NCBI GenBank assembly: GCA_964474695.1
Contig: CAYYTK010000024.1
Span: forward strand, 1-64,000
Length of the DNA stretch: 64,000 bases
Origin: DAOUBP01 sp964474695
GTDB taxonomy: Bacteria > Chloroflexota > Anaerolineae > CG2-30-64-16
Direction: 5' to 3'
How positions within the stretch are numbered: position 1 is the stretch's first letter; each line of letters starts with the position of its first letter. Positions 20,301 to 26,728 of this stretch are shown piece after piece. Position numbers and translations under genes: made by a program. The notes below the pieces were generated by a model, which was not told the DNA's origin, searched no databases, and was given only the letters and a program-made list of their open reading frames with translations.

Positions 20301-20346
20301 GCTAATCGCAGATTCGATCATCATGCGATTGATGGTTCAAGAATGA
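14362..20346 (+). CDS. Giant AAA/STAND-like ATPase of unassigned defence-type system
   Basis: This 1994-residue protein carries an Orc1/Cdc6- or STAND-like ATPase over residues about 1285-1560: NPYRPF entry motif, FFGRED, Walker A GGRQLGKS (1318-1325), Walker B VIVMLDEAD (D1411, E1412) and a PLEAGEAQQL helix as in the COG1672 group. A winged helix follows, and another winged-helix-like segment forms the C-terminus. Residues about 385-490 are a Pro/Glu-rich linker and 700-1150 is long and helical, partly coiled-coil. I cannot name the N-terminal 380 residues. It is followed by a 436-residue gene that overlaps it at ATGA. The design fits a sensor ATPase; function is unknown. ATG 14362 has a good ribosome binding site (AGGGGTGAG). 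Confidence 0.7.
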   Translation: MTTHVNKPMPLSILNKAMNEDFRSIVVRRALDWADRASAQARRGFCAALRKDVRLSGFTDSSRALNSPKRPALAAETIKASHYSNELMGAILRVWDESHAELHRVALEFLRNSAEPVQEPVLIETEFPAVWSTDDMETAASEFLRQHASFDEDDVALMLCYLSGRAPVPVEVLEHLASAATSMDRSQQPESGTLQVAVPTQLTSRSEVPIVSDTPTIFMDVLARLQALSPDAQEWDRMPLLIASIEALGQSKRAEREQGRDQLRQALITLHREAEAALDWWGYDIGAWSADSCPWNQAAELAVQIGQWQTDLLQHAHLRQAPTTSRAEEQSRRKAVDELEVNIQRCHAELDATLSSGGPGPGGPRDDEKAPTRIPPEPAEEVAPSPAGLVSGVADLSVVPVQETKQAEPVPPRADVAEAPPAGPISPETSEPQVIESPYDIAGFEVIEPVEGPIGEPPLKALQPSVKTSAPASIQEEPASTPFAAPMDESDAAWHTLLWGMVAEDDLAGAYWLVRSLIAMGRPTPIPEWLLAALLGSRWITADTAGLARDLLQIANSHVTTDHAPTLELLSLAAALRPALTAPYSGMVAWLNTPSCCPALRDLVEAIHLFAGFGIGLHQEDVLGVAGEEQRDEAIAAAAREARNWLDGASSRRERVSSVWHALVGSKGALREFLLPVSENRQEKVDAVRSELRMWQDRPAVYKRFDEMNVAASIGRPERVIGSGKQDLYREVERATELAARWCDLVERARAIAARGDWFGEQIAELREGIETDLPGIEAALDQLIASQPVDVASSGRALRISLRQLRELLNLVIADEQPPVAASALETPIAALDSLDAMLANRLLYLPEVALNNAGAPTQEGMLKIASVLQTTRHEDRTIYSAAQQWLIQQDYRFFDRVFAATTDENLAADLRQRYDEALTASRAALRASIDETGSLLEQALLDQVINDEERANYGSRFASLALEEVRNFKAKLADLEQVRLEIHQRYEQRLAYLQEQYELIADRFSASHIPAERQKEALALVASALERRDVRVVDESLARLREVLDTGATLPDDWYAPAASRDYLEEFRSASQRIELWLEQTRGDLRALADAAQNGTTAAGIQFGRLGEPRRKEASEAFLSWRALKQSSGKGNNAAWIATILRYLGFDLKTGAGASVAVEPIGTDWLHARVQMAAGDLARPIPEFGSQAQGHYDVICLWERPGADTIAARLRDLNLDIHTVIVLYLGRITDRQKRDVIRVSRDRELAIAVLDETLLVFLGQEHDVRLPAFLRCTLPFSALNPYRPFQAGDVPREMFFGREDMAREILRQGGSCLVYGGRQLGKSALLRHVERQFHRPERDQYAWIENMKLVFDPPAGKSFSNIWRSLREGFKAHGLLDSRVSTDRSEEIARYIRESMRSNPGRRVIVMLDEADSFLDADAREGFRTVVALRELMLGTGQRFKIVFAGLQNVQRFQGIPDQPLAHFGTPICVGPLEAGEAQQLVRQPLEVLGYRFANDSAVLRILSYTNYHPGLIQYFCQELLKHLRDHASAMLPPQVVLQEDIEAVYRSSQVRERIRERFEWTLALDMHYQAIAWALIEDQGKDRDGYGRAYSPGNISHLVREWWPAGFQDISTDQLRGWLDELCGLGVLVRNVNNGQYRLRSPNMVRLLGKETDIEERLLELNTKPPVVAMEADSHHAPLDDRASRYGPLTYAQERSLSQPRFGVGLIFASEALGWKLLPAAIRRFLPADLPAGFGDCTHIPTTLAAEDLDDWLKEYLKSHAKTERMILYREVRCADSPAMAGLVDKALRFCQRHQAKDRWMRLLFLFDPQSTWQWVGLPEPERLGLEEAADAALWPWPWTASAVRRRLAQHEKWDNNDEGTKAALQATGGWPHLLDVLFERCGKESDLRPSAGQFAQELVDPISQLASDFRSGLGVDKNKLGHRILKFVIEDGHGQLAEEDLTPVLIGGAPELTEVQCHQAKDFLLRLGLLRLESQTLIADSIIMRLMVQE

Positions 20347-21653
20347 GGTCCCGGTTTCTTGATCTGCTGGCGCAGCTTCCCAGTGTGAAGGCATTCGTTG
20401 ACAACATCACTGAGGACATCGGCGCCCGGCGAAGTGTTGTGGTCTTGGTGCCGGTCACCGTTAGTCCCGGTTGGGTGTGGTCTTTGCTAGATGCCGGGCT
20501 GTGGCGTCGCCAGTTTCTCGTTGAGTCGCTAGATTCGCTGGCTCTTGGCAGCGGCGGTACGCCTGTCGAGGCACTGGGTGAGGCACTACACGTCAAGTGG
20601 CCCGCACAACAATCGAGAGATGTGGCTTCCCTCATGATGAGCGAAGGCCTGCCAGATGTTGTTGTACTCGAGGGTATCGAGACCCTGGAGCCAGCGCGGC
20701 GTGACGCATGGCTGCGTTTCGTGGGGCAATGGGCTCAGATAGGCCAGAATCTGGCAGGGCGATCTTCACCTACGCCGGTTCTCTGCGCTATTCTCCAGCC
20801 TGCCTGTTTTGCTTTCGATGCCCTCGAGAGCAACGTCTTGCTTGGGATTCACTGGTGGTGGGGGCTCCCCTCTGTTCTCGAACTCAAGCTCCTGTGTCGG
20901 CTCGCAAGTCGGAAAGACATGGGCAACGGCTCGGATGCCAGATGGCTGGAATATCTTCTACCGGCCCTGGCCACCAACGATATCGTTCTCCTCGAAAGGC
21001 TGTGGGACGCCCATCTGGTGCAGATCGATCAATTCATGGCTTGCATACGGGAACTTGGGCATGAGAGAGAGTGGACTGGTGATTGCCTAAGGCAATGGGG
21101 AGCCGCTCAGTTGATGAGCTCCAATCTCGGCCGAAACGGCCCACTTCCACCGGTGCCCCCAGCAAATGTGCGCGTCTTGTGGTCGCGCGGAGCAGTCCAC
21201 GCGACCCATGAGTATGGCGTCGAGCTGCATCCTTCCGCCCTCCATATGCTCGGCCGCCAAAGCGAGCTGCAGCATCGCCTCTGGCGAGGACAGGCCGAAC
21301 TACTACAGCCTACGCTGGATAGCATTCGACTGGACTTCTGCAGCTACCTCACGCGGTCATACGGCAGAGAATGGCCTGTAAGATGGTTCAGACCTGAACA
21401 TCCGGACGAAGAGGCCGCCGTCCGTGAGAATCCTCTGGCTTGTCAGTGGGGCTACCTTGAGTGGCTGATCAAGAATTGTCCTCAGTTGTCACGCGAGCGT
21501 CGCTGGCTGTCTTTGATCACGCCAGCTGCACGCGCGCGGAATGCCGTCGCCCACTACCGAGTTGTTTCTCGTGGGGATTATGAACACATCTTGCTGCAGC
21601 ATAGGCAATTCGCAGAGGCAACAATGACCCCGACTGGCGCAGCATTCTCGTGA
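20343..21653 (+). CDS. Unrecognised partner protein of the giant ATPase
   Basis: I do not recognise this 436-residue protein. Its start codon overlaps the stop of the 1994-residue ATPase (ATGA), so translation is coupled. The first 130 residues show a VVVLVPVTVS strand followed by PDVVVLEGIETL, which looks like a degenerate P-loop fold lacking the Walker A GKT, somewhat like an effector-associated NTPase subunit. The C-terminal half is helical and Trp-rich, ending with an RxxVAHY-type segment (NAVAHYRVVS) like those in Swt1- or HEPN-type C-termini: RARNAVAHYR could be an R-x4-6-H HEPN motif. The HEPN idea is weak. The pair should be treated as one unit. Confidence 0.55.
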   Translation: MRSRFLDLLAQLPSVKAFVDNITEDIGARRSVVVLVPVTVSPGWVWSLLDAGLWRRQFLVESLDSLALGSGGTPVEALGEALHVKWPAQQSRDVASLMMSEGLPDVVVLEGIETLEPARRDAWLRFVGQWAQIGQNLAGRSSPTPVLCAILQPACFAFDALESNVLLGIHWWWGLPSVLELKLLCRLASRKDMGNGSDARWLEYLLPALATNDIVLLERLWDAHLVQIDQFMACIRELGHEREWTGDCLRQWGAAQLMSSNLGRNGPLPPVPPANVRVLWSRGAVHATHEYGVELHPSALHMLGRQSELQHRLWRGQAELLQPTLDSIRLDFCSYLTRSYGREWPVRWFRPEHPDEEAAVRENPLACQWGYLEWLIKNCPQLSRERRWLSLITPAARARNAVAHYRVVSRGDYEHILLQHRQFAEATMTPTGAAFS

Positions 21654-21959
21654 GTATCTGGACCGTTTCTTGAACCCAAGACCCCGAGACCGGAGAGATG
21701 GCTTGCTGTGACTACCCCATGGTGTGCGCTGAAATGCTGGTAGTGCTTTACTGGTTGCCACTCCAACATTGACGCCGCCCCAACCCTGAGGTAGAGTCAA
21801 CTCAGGGTCGCCTTTCAGCAGCCAATCCCACCGTCCAGCGGACTTCCGTTCTTCCAGGACGCTTGCGACCCGACAGCAGGCCATCTCGCCGAAGCATTCT
21901 GCGCTCGGTTCGAGGTGATCTGCTCTCGGGCCGCAAACATCTGACACGGAGCGAGAGCC
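21654..21959 (+). other. Gap after the defence genes with one hairpin
   Basis: No gene is visible. ACCCTGAG (21783-21790) and CTCAGGGT (21801-21808) form a perfect 8-base stem with a 10-base loop, without a T-tract. It may mark the end of the lower-GC island, since GC rises from here on. Confidence 0.35.
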
Positions 21960-22211
21960 ATGCTGCACAGTCCGCTGTTCTTCGTCTGGATCGGCTGGGT
22001 GCTGATCGTCGGCGTCATCGCTGTGGTGCGCGGGATCTACGCCAGGCGGGAGAATGCCGAGCGGGAACAGAGGCGCACGGAACGCGCTTCGCGACGGGTC
22101 GGACGCACTCAGCATCCGATCAGTCTCCCGCAGCGCCACTACCTGCCGCCTGACTACCGCCAGCACCTCATTGATGCCGGCATCATCAAGCCTGCGGGCG
22201 ATCCTACCTGA
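21960..22211 (+). CDS. Small single-helix membrane protein
   Basis: This 83-residue protein has one N-terminal transmembrane helix (residues about 6-25, FFVWIGWVLIVGVIAVVRGI) followed by a basic, Arg-rich cytoplasmic tail and a tail motif ISLPQRHYLPPDYRQHLIDAG. GGAGCGAG precedes the ATG at normal spacing. No family is recognised. It is followed by two GUAA/UUAC hairpins and a clean terminator, so it is a self-contained unit, and the presence of a terminator supports it as real. Confidence 0.5.
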   Translation: MLHSPLFFVWIGWVLIVGVIAVVRGIYARRENAEREQRRTERASRRVGRTQHPISLPQRHYLPPDYRQHLIDAGIIKPAGDPT

Positions 22212-22249
22212 CCGGGCTTACGTCCCGGATAGGCAAGCTTACGCTTGCC
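22212..22249. repeat. Two short hairpins with CTTACG/CGTAAG cores
   Basis: CCGGG(22212-22216)/CCCGG(22224-22228) encloses CTTACGT, and GGCAAGC(22232-22238)/GCTTGCC(22243-22249) encloses TTAC. Read on the minus strand both have GTAA in the loop, a GNRA tetraloop. Related copies lie at 22634-22652 and 28698-28711. Confidence 0.6.
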
Positions 22250-22252
22250 ATG

Positions 22253-22285
22253 AACGCCAGACATCAGTTCTGGCGTTTCTTCTTT
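22253..22285 (+). terminator. Rho-independent terminator
   Basis: AACGCCAGA (22253-22261) pairs perfectly with TCTGGCGTT (22269-22277) over a 7-base loop, followed by TCTTCTTT. It ends transcription of the small membrane-protein gene just before the WGR-like gene. Confidence 0.75.
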
Positions 22286-22299
22286 GAGCAGCACCCGTC

Positions 22300-22566
22300 A
22301 TGGACTTCGAGCAGGCGCCCGACGACTTCGGGTACATCGTCTTCGACCGCACCGACCGGGAGGCGGACGCGCGACGCTTCTACATGATCGCCTGGCAGGC
22401 CACCCTGGTCGATGACGGCGCAGTGGTGCGCACCTTTGGCCGCAAGGGGCGCTGGAAGCGCGTCATCACCACCCCTTACCCCTCGCTCCAGGCTGCCTGG
22501 CCTTTCATTCGCGCCACGGTCAAGACCCGCCTCCGCCATCACTACCGCATCGTCGAATCCGGCTGA
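22300..22566 (+). CDS. Small WGR-like domain protein
   Basis: This 88-residue protein consists almost entirely of a WGR-type fold: FYMIAWQATL strand, VVRTFGRKGRWKRV (the WGR-equivalent GRKG core) and a final SLQAAWPFIRATVKTRLRHHY helix. WGR domains bind DNA or RNA ends and occur in PARPs and in stand-alone bacterial proteins. Stand-alone small WGR proteins are frequent on plasmids and integrative elements, in line with the neighbouring repair genes. It starts 23 bases after the preceding terminator hairpin's arm, and no strong Shine-Dalgarno is seen before ATG 22300 (TTTGAGCAGCACCCGTC). It converges with the long minus-strand operon. Confidence 0.65.
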   Translation: MDFEQAPDDFGYIVFDRTDREADARRFYMIAWQATLVDDGAVVRTFGRKGRWKRVITTPYPSLQAAWPFIRATVKTRLRHHYRIVESG

Positions 22567-22577
22567 CCCCGCCCAAC

Positions 22578-22603
22578 AAAAAAGGCCCAGCCGAAGCTGA
22601 GCC
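22578..22603 (-). terminator. Rho-independent terminator with UUCG loop, end of the minus-strand operon
   Basis: On the minus strand GGCTCAGC-TTCG-GCTGGGCC is followed by TTTTTT. The UUCG tetraloop and six T residues make this a strong intrinsic terminator for the operon ending with the VWA gene at 22658. Confidence 0.85.
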
Positions 22604-22633
22604 TCTGGCCTGACACGAGAATCAGGCCGCGGT

Positions 22634-22652
22634 GCCGGGACGTAAGCCCGGC
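22634..22652. repeat. CGTAAG hairpin copy
   Basis: GCCGGG (22634-22639) pairs with CCCGGC (22647-22652) around ACGTAAG. It is the inverse-orientation copy of the element at 22212 and lies between the VWA gene and its terminator. Confidence 0.6.
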
Positions 22653-22657
22653 GGTAA

Positions 22658-24127
22658 TCAGGCGACCGTGGCCCGGGGGATGAGCAGCGCCATCGCCCAG
22701 GGCAGGTCGCGCGGGTCTTTGAGCACGATCACCGAGTTGCAGATCTCGGCCATCTTCTCCGGCTTGCCGTCGGGGATCACCACCGCCCCCGTGCGCGCCC
22801 GGTCGGGCGTCGCCGCGTAGGGCACGTAGCCGTCCCCGTCGGTGACCAGCACCACCCAATGGTTCGGGTAGCGCCGCCACAGGTCGGCCAGGAAGGCGAA
22901 GTAGGTGCCGCCCTCGGTGGGCCAGGCCGCCGGCGCAAAGAGGAGCGCATCGCCCCACCCCGCGCCGATCAGCCACGTGTCGTCGAACAGCACCCCGACC
23001 ACGTCCCCGCCGGCGTCGCGCACGGCCAGGGCGATGGCCTGGGCCGCCACCCGCGCCGCCCAGATCTTCCCCTTCGAGTACCACATCGACTCGCTGACGT
23101 CCAGGCAGATGACCACCTGGGGTCGGGGAGCGGAGCGGCCGGGCAGGTCCAGCCGGAACGGGATGCCGTCCCCGCGGGCCGCCTCCCGGCGATCCAGCCG
23201 GCCGGGCGCGACCACCTCGACGCCGCCCTTCGGGACGGCGAAGCGCAGCCGGATGGCCCGGGCGATGGTCACCGCGTCGGGCTCCGGCGGGCCGGGCTGC
23301 ACGGGCAGCTCCTTGCGCTCCTGGCCGTCCATCGGCTCACGCTCGCGGGTGTTGGCCTGCGCCTCGACCTGCGCCGCCTGGCCGGTGCCGCGGGCGGCGA
23401 TCTTGGGGTCGCCGAGCGGCATGGTCAGGCCTGAGCTGGCCTTGAGCTCCGGAAACTGCTCGATGATCTGCCGCAGCAGGCCGGGCAGCTCCTTGGCCGC
23501 GGTCCAGTGCGCGGCGGCCAGCAAGCCCAGAAACTCTTTGACCTGCTGGCCCCAGGGCTCGGCGTCGAAAACGGCATCGAGTACCCGGTAGGTCGGCAGA
23601 CTGTACCACTCCGCCGCGAACGGCTGATTCGTTTGGGCGAACCGCCCGGCCAGCGCCGCCGCGCAGGCGACGCCGGCGAAGTCGGCGCCGACTTGCCTCA
23701 GCTCGGCCAGGTACTCGGCCATGCGCGCCCGGTTGACCGCATCGCGTACGGCGGTCAAAGGGACGGCCAACGGCGGAAAGAGACAGGCCACCTGCGCCTC
23801 GCCCTGGATGTCCAACAGGATGTTGGCCAGCCAGTGCGGCGCGCCGGTCTCCTGTTCCACTTGCTGGAGCTCTTCCAACGGCTGCAGGAAGTGCCCCAGC
23901 TCGTGCGCCAGCAGCCCGATGGCCACCGGCGCGTCCTGCGTCACGTCGACGCCCTCGAACGCCGGCGGCAGCCAGATGTGCACTCCGTCGGTCGAGGCGG
24001 TATCGTCCTCGGCCACGGTGACCGCCGCCTGCACCAGCCGCGATGTGGCCGGCGCGACGACGGCCAGCACCTGGTTGGCCGCGGCGTTGAGCGTGCGTTC
24101 GACGGACGGTGCGTTCTGCGTGTACAT
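22658..24127 (-). CDS. VWA-domain protein with HExxH metallopeptidase-like region
   Basis: This 489-residue protein has HELGH (residues 75-79) in an N-terminal peptidase-like region, as in the COG3864 predicted metallopeptidases, and a C-terminal von Willebrand A domain from about residue 335. The VWA part has a complete MIDAS start DVSES (D near 342) and a TDGDG turn. It follows a MoxR-type AAA ATPase gene by 12 bases. MoxR ATPases act with VWA adaptor proteins to remodel or metallate substrates, so the two probably form one chaperone machine. The added peptidase-like domain and the SWIM finger on the ATPase set this pair apart from the usual MoxR-VWA pairs. GGAGGG precedes ATG 24127. Confidence 0.8.
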   Translation of the reverse strand: MYTQNAPSVERTLNAAANQVLAVVAPATSRLVQAAVTVAEDDTASTDGVHIWLPPAFEGVDVTQDAPVAIGLLAHELGHFLQPLEELQQVEQETGAPHWLANILLDIQGEAQVACLFPPLAVPLTAVRDAVNRARMAEYLAELRQVGADFAGVACAAALAGRFAQTNQPFAAEWYSLPTYRVLDAVFDAEPWGQQVKEFLGLLAAAHWTAAKELPGLLRQIIEQFPELKASSGLTMPLGDPKIAARGTGQAAQVEAQANTREREPMDGQERKELPVQPGPPEPDAVTIARAIRLRFAVPKGGVEVVAPGRLDRREAARGDGIPFRLDLPGRSAPRPQVVICLDVSESMWYSKGKIWAARVAAQAIALAVRDAGGDVVGVLFDDTWLIGAGWGDALLFAPAAWPTEGGTYFAFLADLWRRYPNHWVVLVTDGDGYVPYAATPDRARTGAVVIPDGKPEKMAEICNSVIVLKDPRDLPWAMALLIPRATVA

Positions 24128-24139
24128 GGCGCCCTCCCG

Positions 24140-25330
24140 CTACGCGACCGTGACCCCGATGCCCTGCAGCACCTTGCGGAACCCCTCGGCGGCTGCAGGG
24201 TCAATCGCCCCGAGCCGGCCGAAGTAGCCCGCCAGGAACCGCCGGTCGTCGGGCGCCTCGGCGGTCGTGAGCGCCTGGTACTCGATGGGCAGCGGCAGCT
24301 GCCCGCCCTGCACCGCCTTCCACGACGCCTCGATGGCGTTCTGCACCGGGGTCGTGAAGAGGCGGGCCACGGCCGGCGCGAACGCCACCGGCACCGGCGT
24401 CACCCGGCGCACCACCGCCGGGTCCAGGACGCTGCCCCAGGGATTGCAGGCCAGCGCCAGCTTCGCCCGCGAGCAGGGCGCCCACTCGACGCCCCACAAG
24501 GGCGCTTCGAGCAGCCGCACGAACTCGTCGGTCCGGATGCCCATGGCCTGCGCCACGCTCGGCGGCGTCGGCAGGAGCGGCCGGACGAGGATGTCCTGCG
24601 CCCGCGTGTTGAAGCGGAGGAACTCGTCGATGAACAGCAGGACTTGTTCCCCGTCCCGCGCCCGCCGGAAGGCCCGGGCGAACGGCCCGGCGATCTCGAC
24701 CCCGCCGGCCATCTTGACGCCGGCCAGGTCCGCATCGGCGAACGAGGGGCTGCCCGAGACCTCCTCGAAGCCCCAGGCGTTGCGGGTGGCCACCAGCCGG
24801 ACCGCGGAGGTCTTGCCGCAGCCGGTGGGGCCGATCAGGAAGGGCACCTCGCCGGCGGCCAGCACCGCCTCCACCTGGTCGGCGAGGGCGGCGATCGCCC
24901 CGGCCACGGCCTGCAGGATCTTGTCCCGGAAGGTCGCGGCCGGCACCGGTGAGGGCGGTGTGGCCGTGGTGGGCGGCGCGGCCTGGGCCGGGCCCGCACC
25001 GAGCACCAGGATGTTCCCGGTGTCGGGCACGGGGCCGACCTTAAGCGCCAGCGCCAGCAGGTGTTTGCACGGCTGGCTGAAGTGTTGGCCCCGCTGTTGC
25101 CAGTCGGGGCAGTCGCACTCCAGGTCCAGCACGGCCGGGTTCGTCGCGTCCAGCGTGATGCTGGTCCGGTAACGGCCGACGATCTCGCCGGCGATCTCCT
25201 GCGCCGTGGCGGTGCTGACCCGCACCCGGCCCAGGTCGACGATCTCCTGCGCGCGCTCGACGCGGCGCTGGTCCACGGTGCCCCACTGGCGCAGCAGGTC
25301 CAGCAGGGCGGGCTGTGCTCCTTGTGTCAT
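24140..25330 (-). CDS. SWIM zinc finger-MoxR-type AAA+ ATPase fusion
   Basis: This 396-residue protein has an N-terminal SWIM zinc finger (residues about 68-95: CDCPDWQQRG then PCKHLLALAL, the C-x-C...C-x-H pattern) and a AAA+ domain with Walker A GPTGCGKT near 168 and Walker B LLFIDEF near 230, of MoxR/AAA_5 type. ATG 25330 is chosen because AAGGAGA lies 7-10 bases upstream; a longer frame to 25438 lacks this. The SWIM finger suggests nucleic-acid or protein docking; the ATPase probably works with the VWA protein encoded just downstream. A stand-alone SWIM paralogue lies at 29750. Fusions of this type occur on mobile elements but their role is unknown to me. Confidence 0.82.
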   Translation of the reverse strand: MTQGAQPALLDLLRQWGTVDQRRVERAQEIVDLGRVRVSTATAQEIAGEIVGRYRTSITLDATNPAVLDLECDCPDWQQRGQHFSQPCKHLLALALKVGPVPDTGNILVLGAGPAQAAPPTTATPPSPVPAATFRDKILQAVAGAIAALADQVEAVLAAGEVPFLIGPTGCGKTSAVRLVATRNAWGFEEVSGSPSFADADLAGVKMAGGVEIAGPFARAFRRARDGEQVLLFIDEFLRFNTRAQDILVRPLLPTPPSVAQAMGIRTDEFVRLLEAPLWGVEWAPCSRAKLALACNPWGSVLDPAVVRRVTPVPVAFAPAVARLFTTPVQNAIEASWKAVQGGQLPLPIEYQALTTAEAPDDRRFLAGYFGRLGAIDPAAAEGFRKVLQGIGVTVA

Positions 25331-25434
25331 GGCGTGTGTCTCCTTCGGGTGTGCCGGAGGAGCGCAAGGCGTCCCGGCCGGGGCGCCCTGCGCCCGGTGC
25401 CGGGAACTGTGATGGCGGCTGAGGGCCGCCGCGG

Positions 25435-25860
25435 TCACTTGGCGTGTGATCGGCGGAGCGCGTCCGCGTCGGGCAGACGCGGGCTCCCGCCTGTGGCCGC
25501 CTGTGAATCGGGCTGCTTACCCTTGTGGCGGTAGTACAGCGCTACCGGGCCGGAGACGAGCCGGGCGAAGCGCACCAGTGAGGCGTTCGCCAGCCGGCCC
25601 AACCGGGTCGGCCCGAAGGGCGGCTCGGCCAGCCGCTCGACCGGCGCCAGGTACGCCACGCGCGGGGTGGACCCGCACAGGCGCACCCGCCAGATCTCGT
25701 ACGGCTTGGGCCAGGGCCACTTCCCGCGCCAGAAGTAGCCGGACGGGAAGGCCACTTTGCCACCCGGCAGGTAGGCCATGACTGCGGTGCCGGCGCCGCG
25801 CCCCTGCCTGGCAGGCCTGCGAGCCGGCTCGAAGCAAACTTGGTAGATCTCGGTGTCCAT
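25435..25860 (-). CDS. Hypothetical protein of the maintenance operon
   Basis: This 141-residue protein has no family I recognise. It contains a GGKVAFPSGYFWRGKWPWPK segment with many aromatic and basic residues, then PYEIWRVRLC and a C-terminal disordered tail. The start at ATG 25860 is supported by GGAGGAG 9 bases upstream; the longer frame to 25992 would overlap the neighbouring nuclease gene. It lies between the Cas4-like nuclease gene (15-base gap) and the SWIM-ATPase gene in the same operon. Basic character suggests DNA binding, which is inference. Confidence 0.6.
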   Translation of the reverse strand: MDTEIYQVCFEPARRPARQGRGAGTAVMAYLPGGKVAFPSGYFWRGKWPWPKPYEIWRVRLCGSTPRVAYLAPVERLAEPPFGPTRLGRLANASLVRFARLVSGPVALYYRHKGKQPDSQAATGGSPRLPDADALRRSHAK

Positions 25861-25874
25861 CGTGCGTCTCCTCC

Positions 25875-26699
25875 TCAGTCGGCGACCTTGGGCCGCGCGC
25901 TGCTCAGCCGATCCGGGCAGCACGTGGCGTGCGTGCAGTAGCGGCACAGCCAGGCCTCGACTGCGTCGCCGGCCGGCCCCGCAGGGCCGCATTCGGTGAT
26001 CGCCCGCGCCTTGGCCACCGCGTGCGCCCGGGTGCGCGCCAGCCCTTCGGCGTCCGGCATCGCCACGTCCACGGACAGCACGGTGTGCATGTCCATGTAG
26101 GTGACGCGGCCGGCCAGGGGCGGCGCATAGCCGTTCTCGGCCAGCAGCCAGGCGTAGAGCCAGAGCTGCCGGCGGTGCTGCGGCTTGGGCAGGTCCAGGC
26201 TGGTCATGGCCTTGCCGAAGCTGTTGATCGTCTTGTAGTCCAGCGCCGTGCGGGTCAGCGGGTCGTAGTGGTCGATCTTGCCCGACACCCAGGCCCGCGC
26301 GCCGGCACGCTGGTCAGCGTCGAGCCGGACGACCAGCCGCACTTCGGCGACCGCGTCCGCCCCGGCCAGCGCTTCCAGCGCGGCGTGGAAGATCGTGCCG
26401 CGCAGCCGCGCCCAGTGGCGGCCCGGCGTCTCGAGCGGAGCCGGGCCGTGCAGGGCGTACCACGCCTGCCGCGTGCAGCCCAGGAGCGACGTGACCCTGA
26501 GCAGGGCCACGCCTGCCTCGGCCGCCCGCGCCCGCAGTTCGGCCAGCTCCATCTCGCCGGCCAGGCTGCGCGCGAGCGCGGCCAGGATCGTCGGCGGGTA
26601 GGGACAGGCCGGCTGCCGTCGGTAGCGGGCGCATGCCAGGCAGTCAGCCAGCGGCACCGGTTGACCGGTGACTTCGCACAGCCAGAGATGTGTGTTCAT
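25875..26699 (-). CDS. Cas4/RecB-type PD-(D/E)XK exonuclease with Cys clusters
   Basis: This 274-residue protein has the RecB-family nuclease core: H105 in GTIFHAALEAL, D143 in GKIDHYD and D154-Y-K156 in LDYKTI. Cysteines at 8, 20, 23 and 32 near the N-terminus and a C-terminal CRYCTHATCC cluster resemble the Fe-S cluster of Cas4/AddB nucleases. No CRISPR array or other cas gene is in the window, so this is the plasmid or phage type of Cas4-like nuclease, probably for end processing with the Rad52-type annealing protein. GGAG precedes ATG 26699. It is in an operon with radC (29-base gap). Confidence 0.82.
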   Translation of the reverse strand: MNTHLWLCEVTGQPVPLADCLACARYRRQPACPYPPTILAALARSLAGEMELAELRARAAEAGVALLRVTSLLGCTRQAWYALHGPAPLETPGRHWARLRGTIFHAALEALAGADAVAEVRLVVRLDADQRAGARAWVSGKIDHYDPLTRTALDYKTINSFGKAMTSLDLPKPQHRRQLWLYAWLLAENGYAPPLAGRVTYMDMHTVLSVDVAMPDAEGLARTRAHAVAKARAITECGPAGPAGDAVEAWLCRYCTHATCCPDRLSSARPKVAD

Positions 26700-26728
26700 G
26701 TGGTTGCTCCGTGTGGGGTGCGGTGAGT

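Noticed and set aside
23507..24952. Long plus-strand open frame opposite the VWA and SWIM-ATPase genes
   Set aside because: It is a shadow frame of high-GC antisense sequence. It has no ribosome binding site or recognisable motif, while the opposite strand encodes HELGH, VWA and AAA motifs.
25875..26699. Cas4 as part of a CRISPR-Cas locus
   Set aside because: No array and no cas1, cas2 or effector gene is nearby; a plasmid or phage-type nuclease is more likely.
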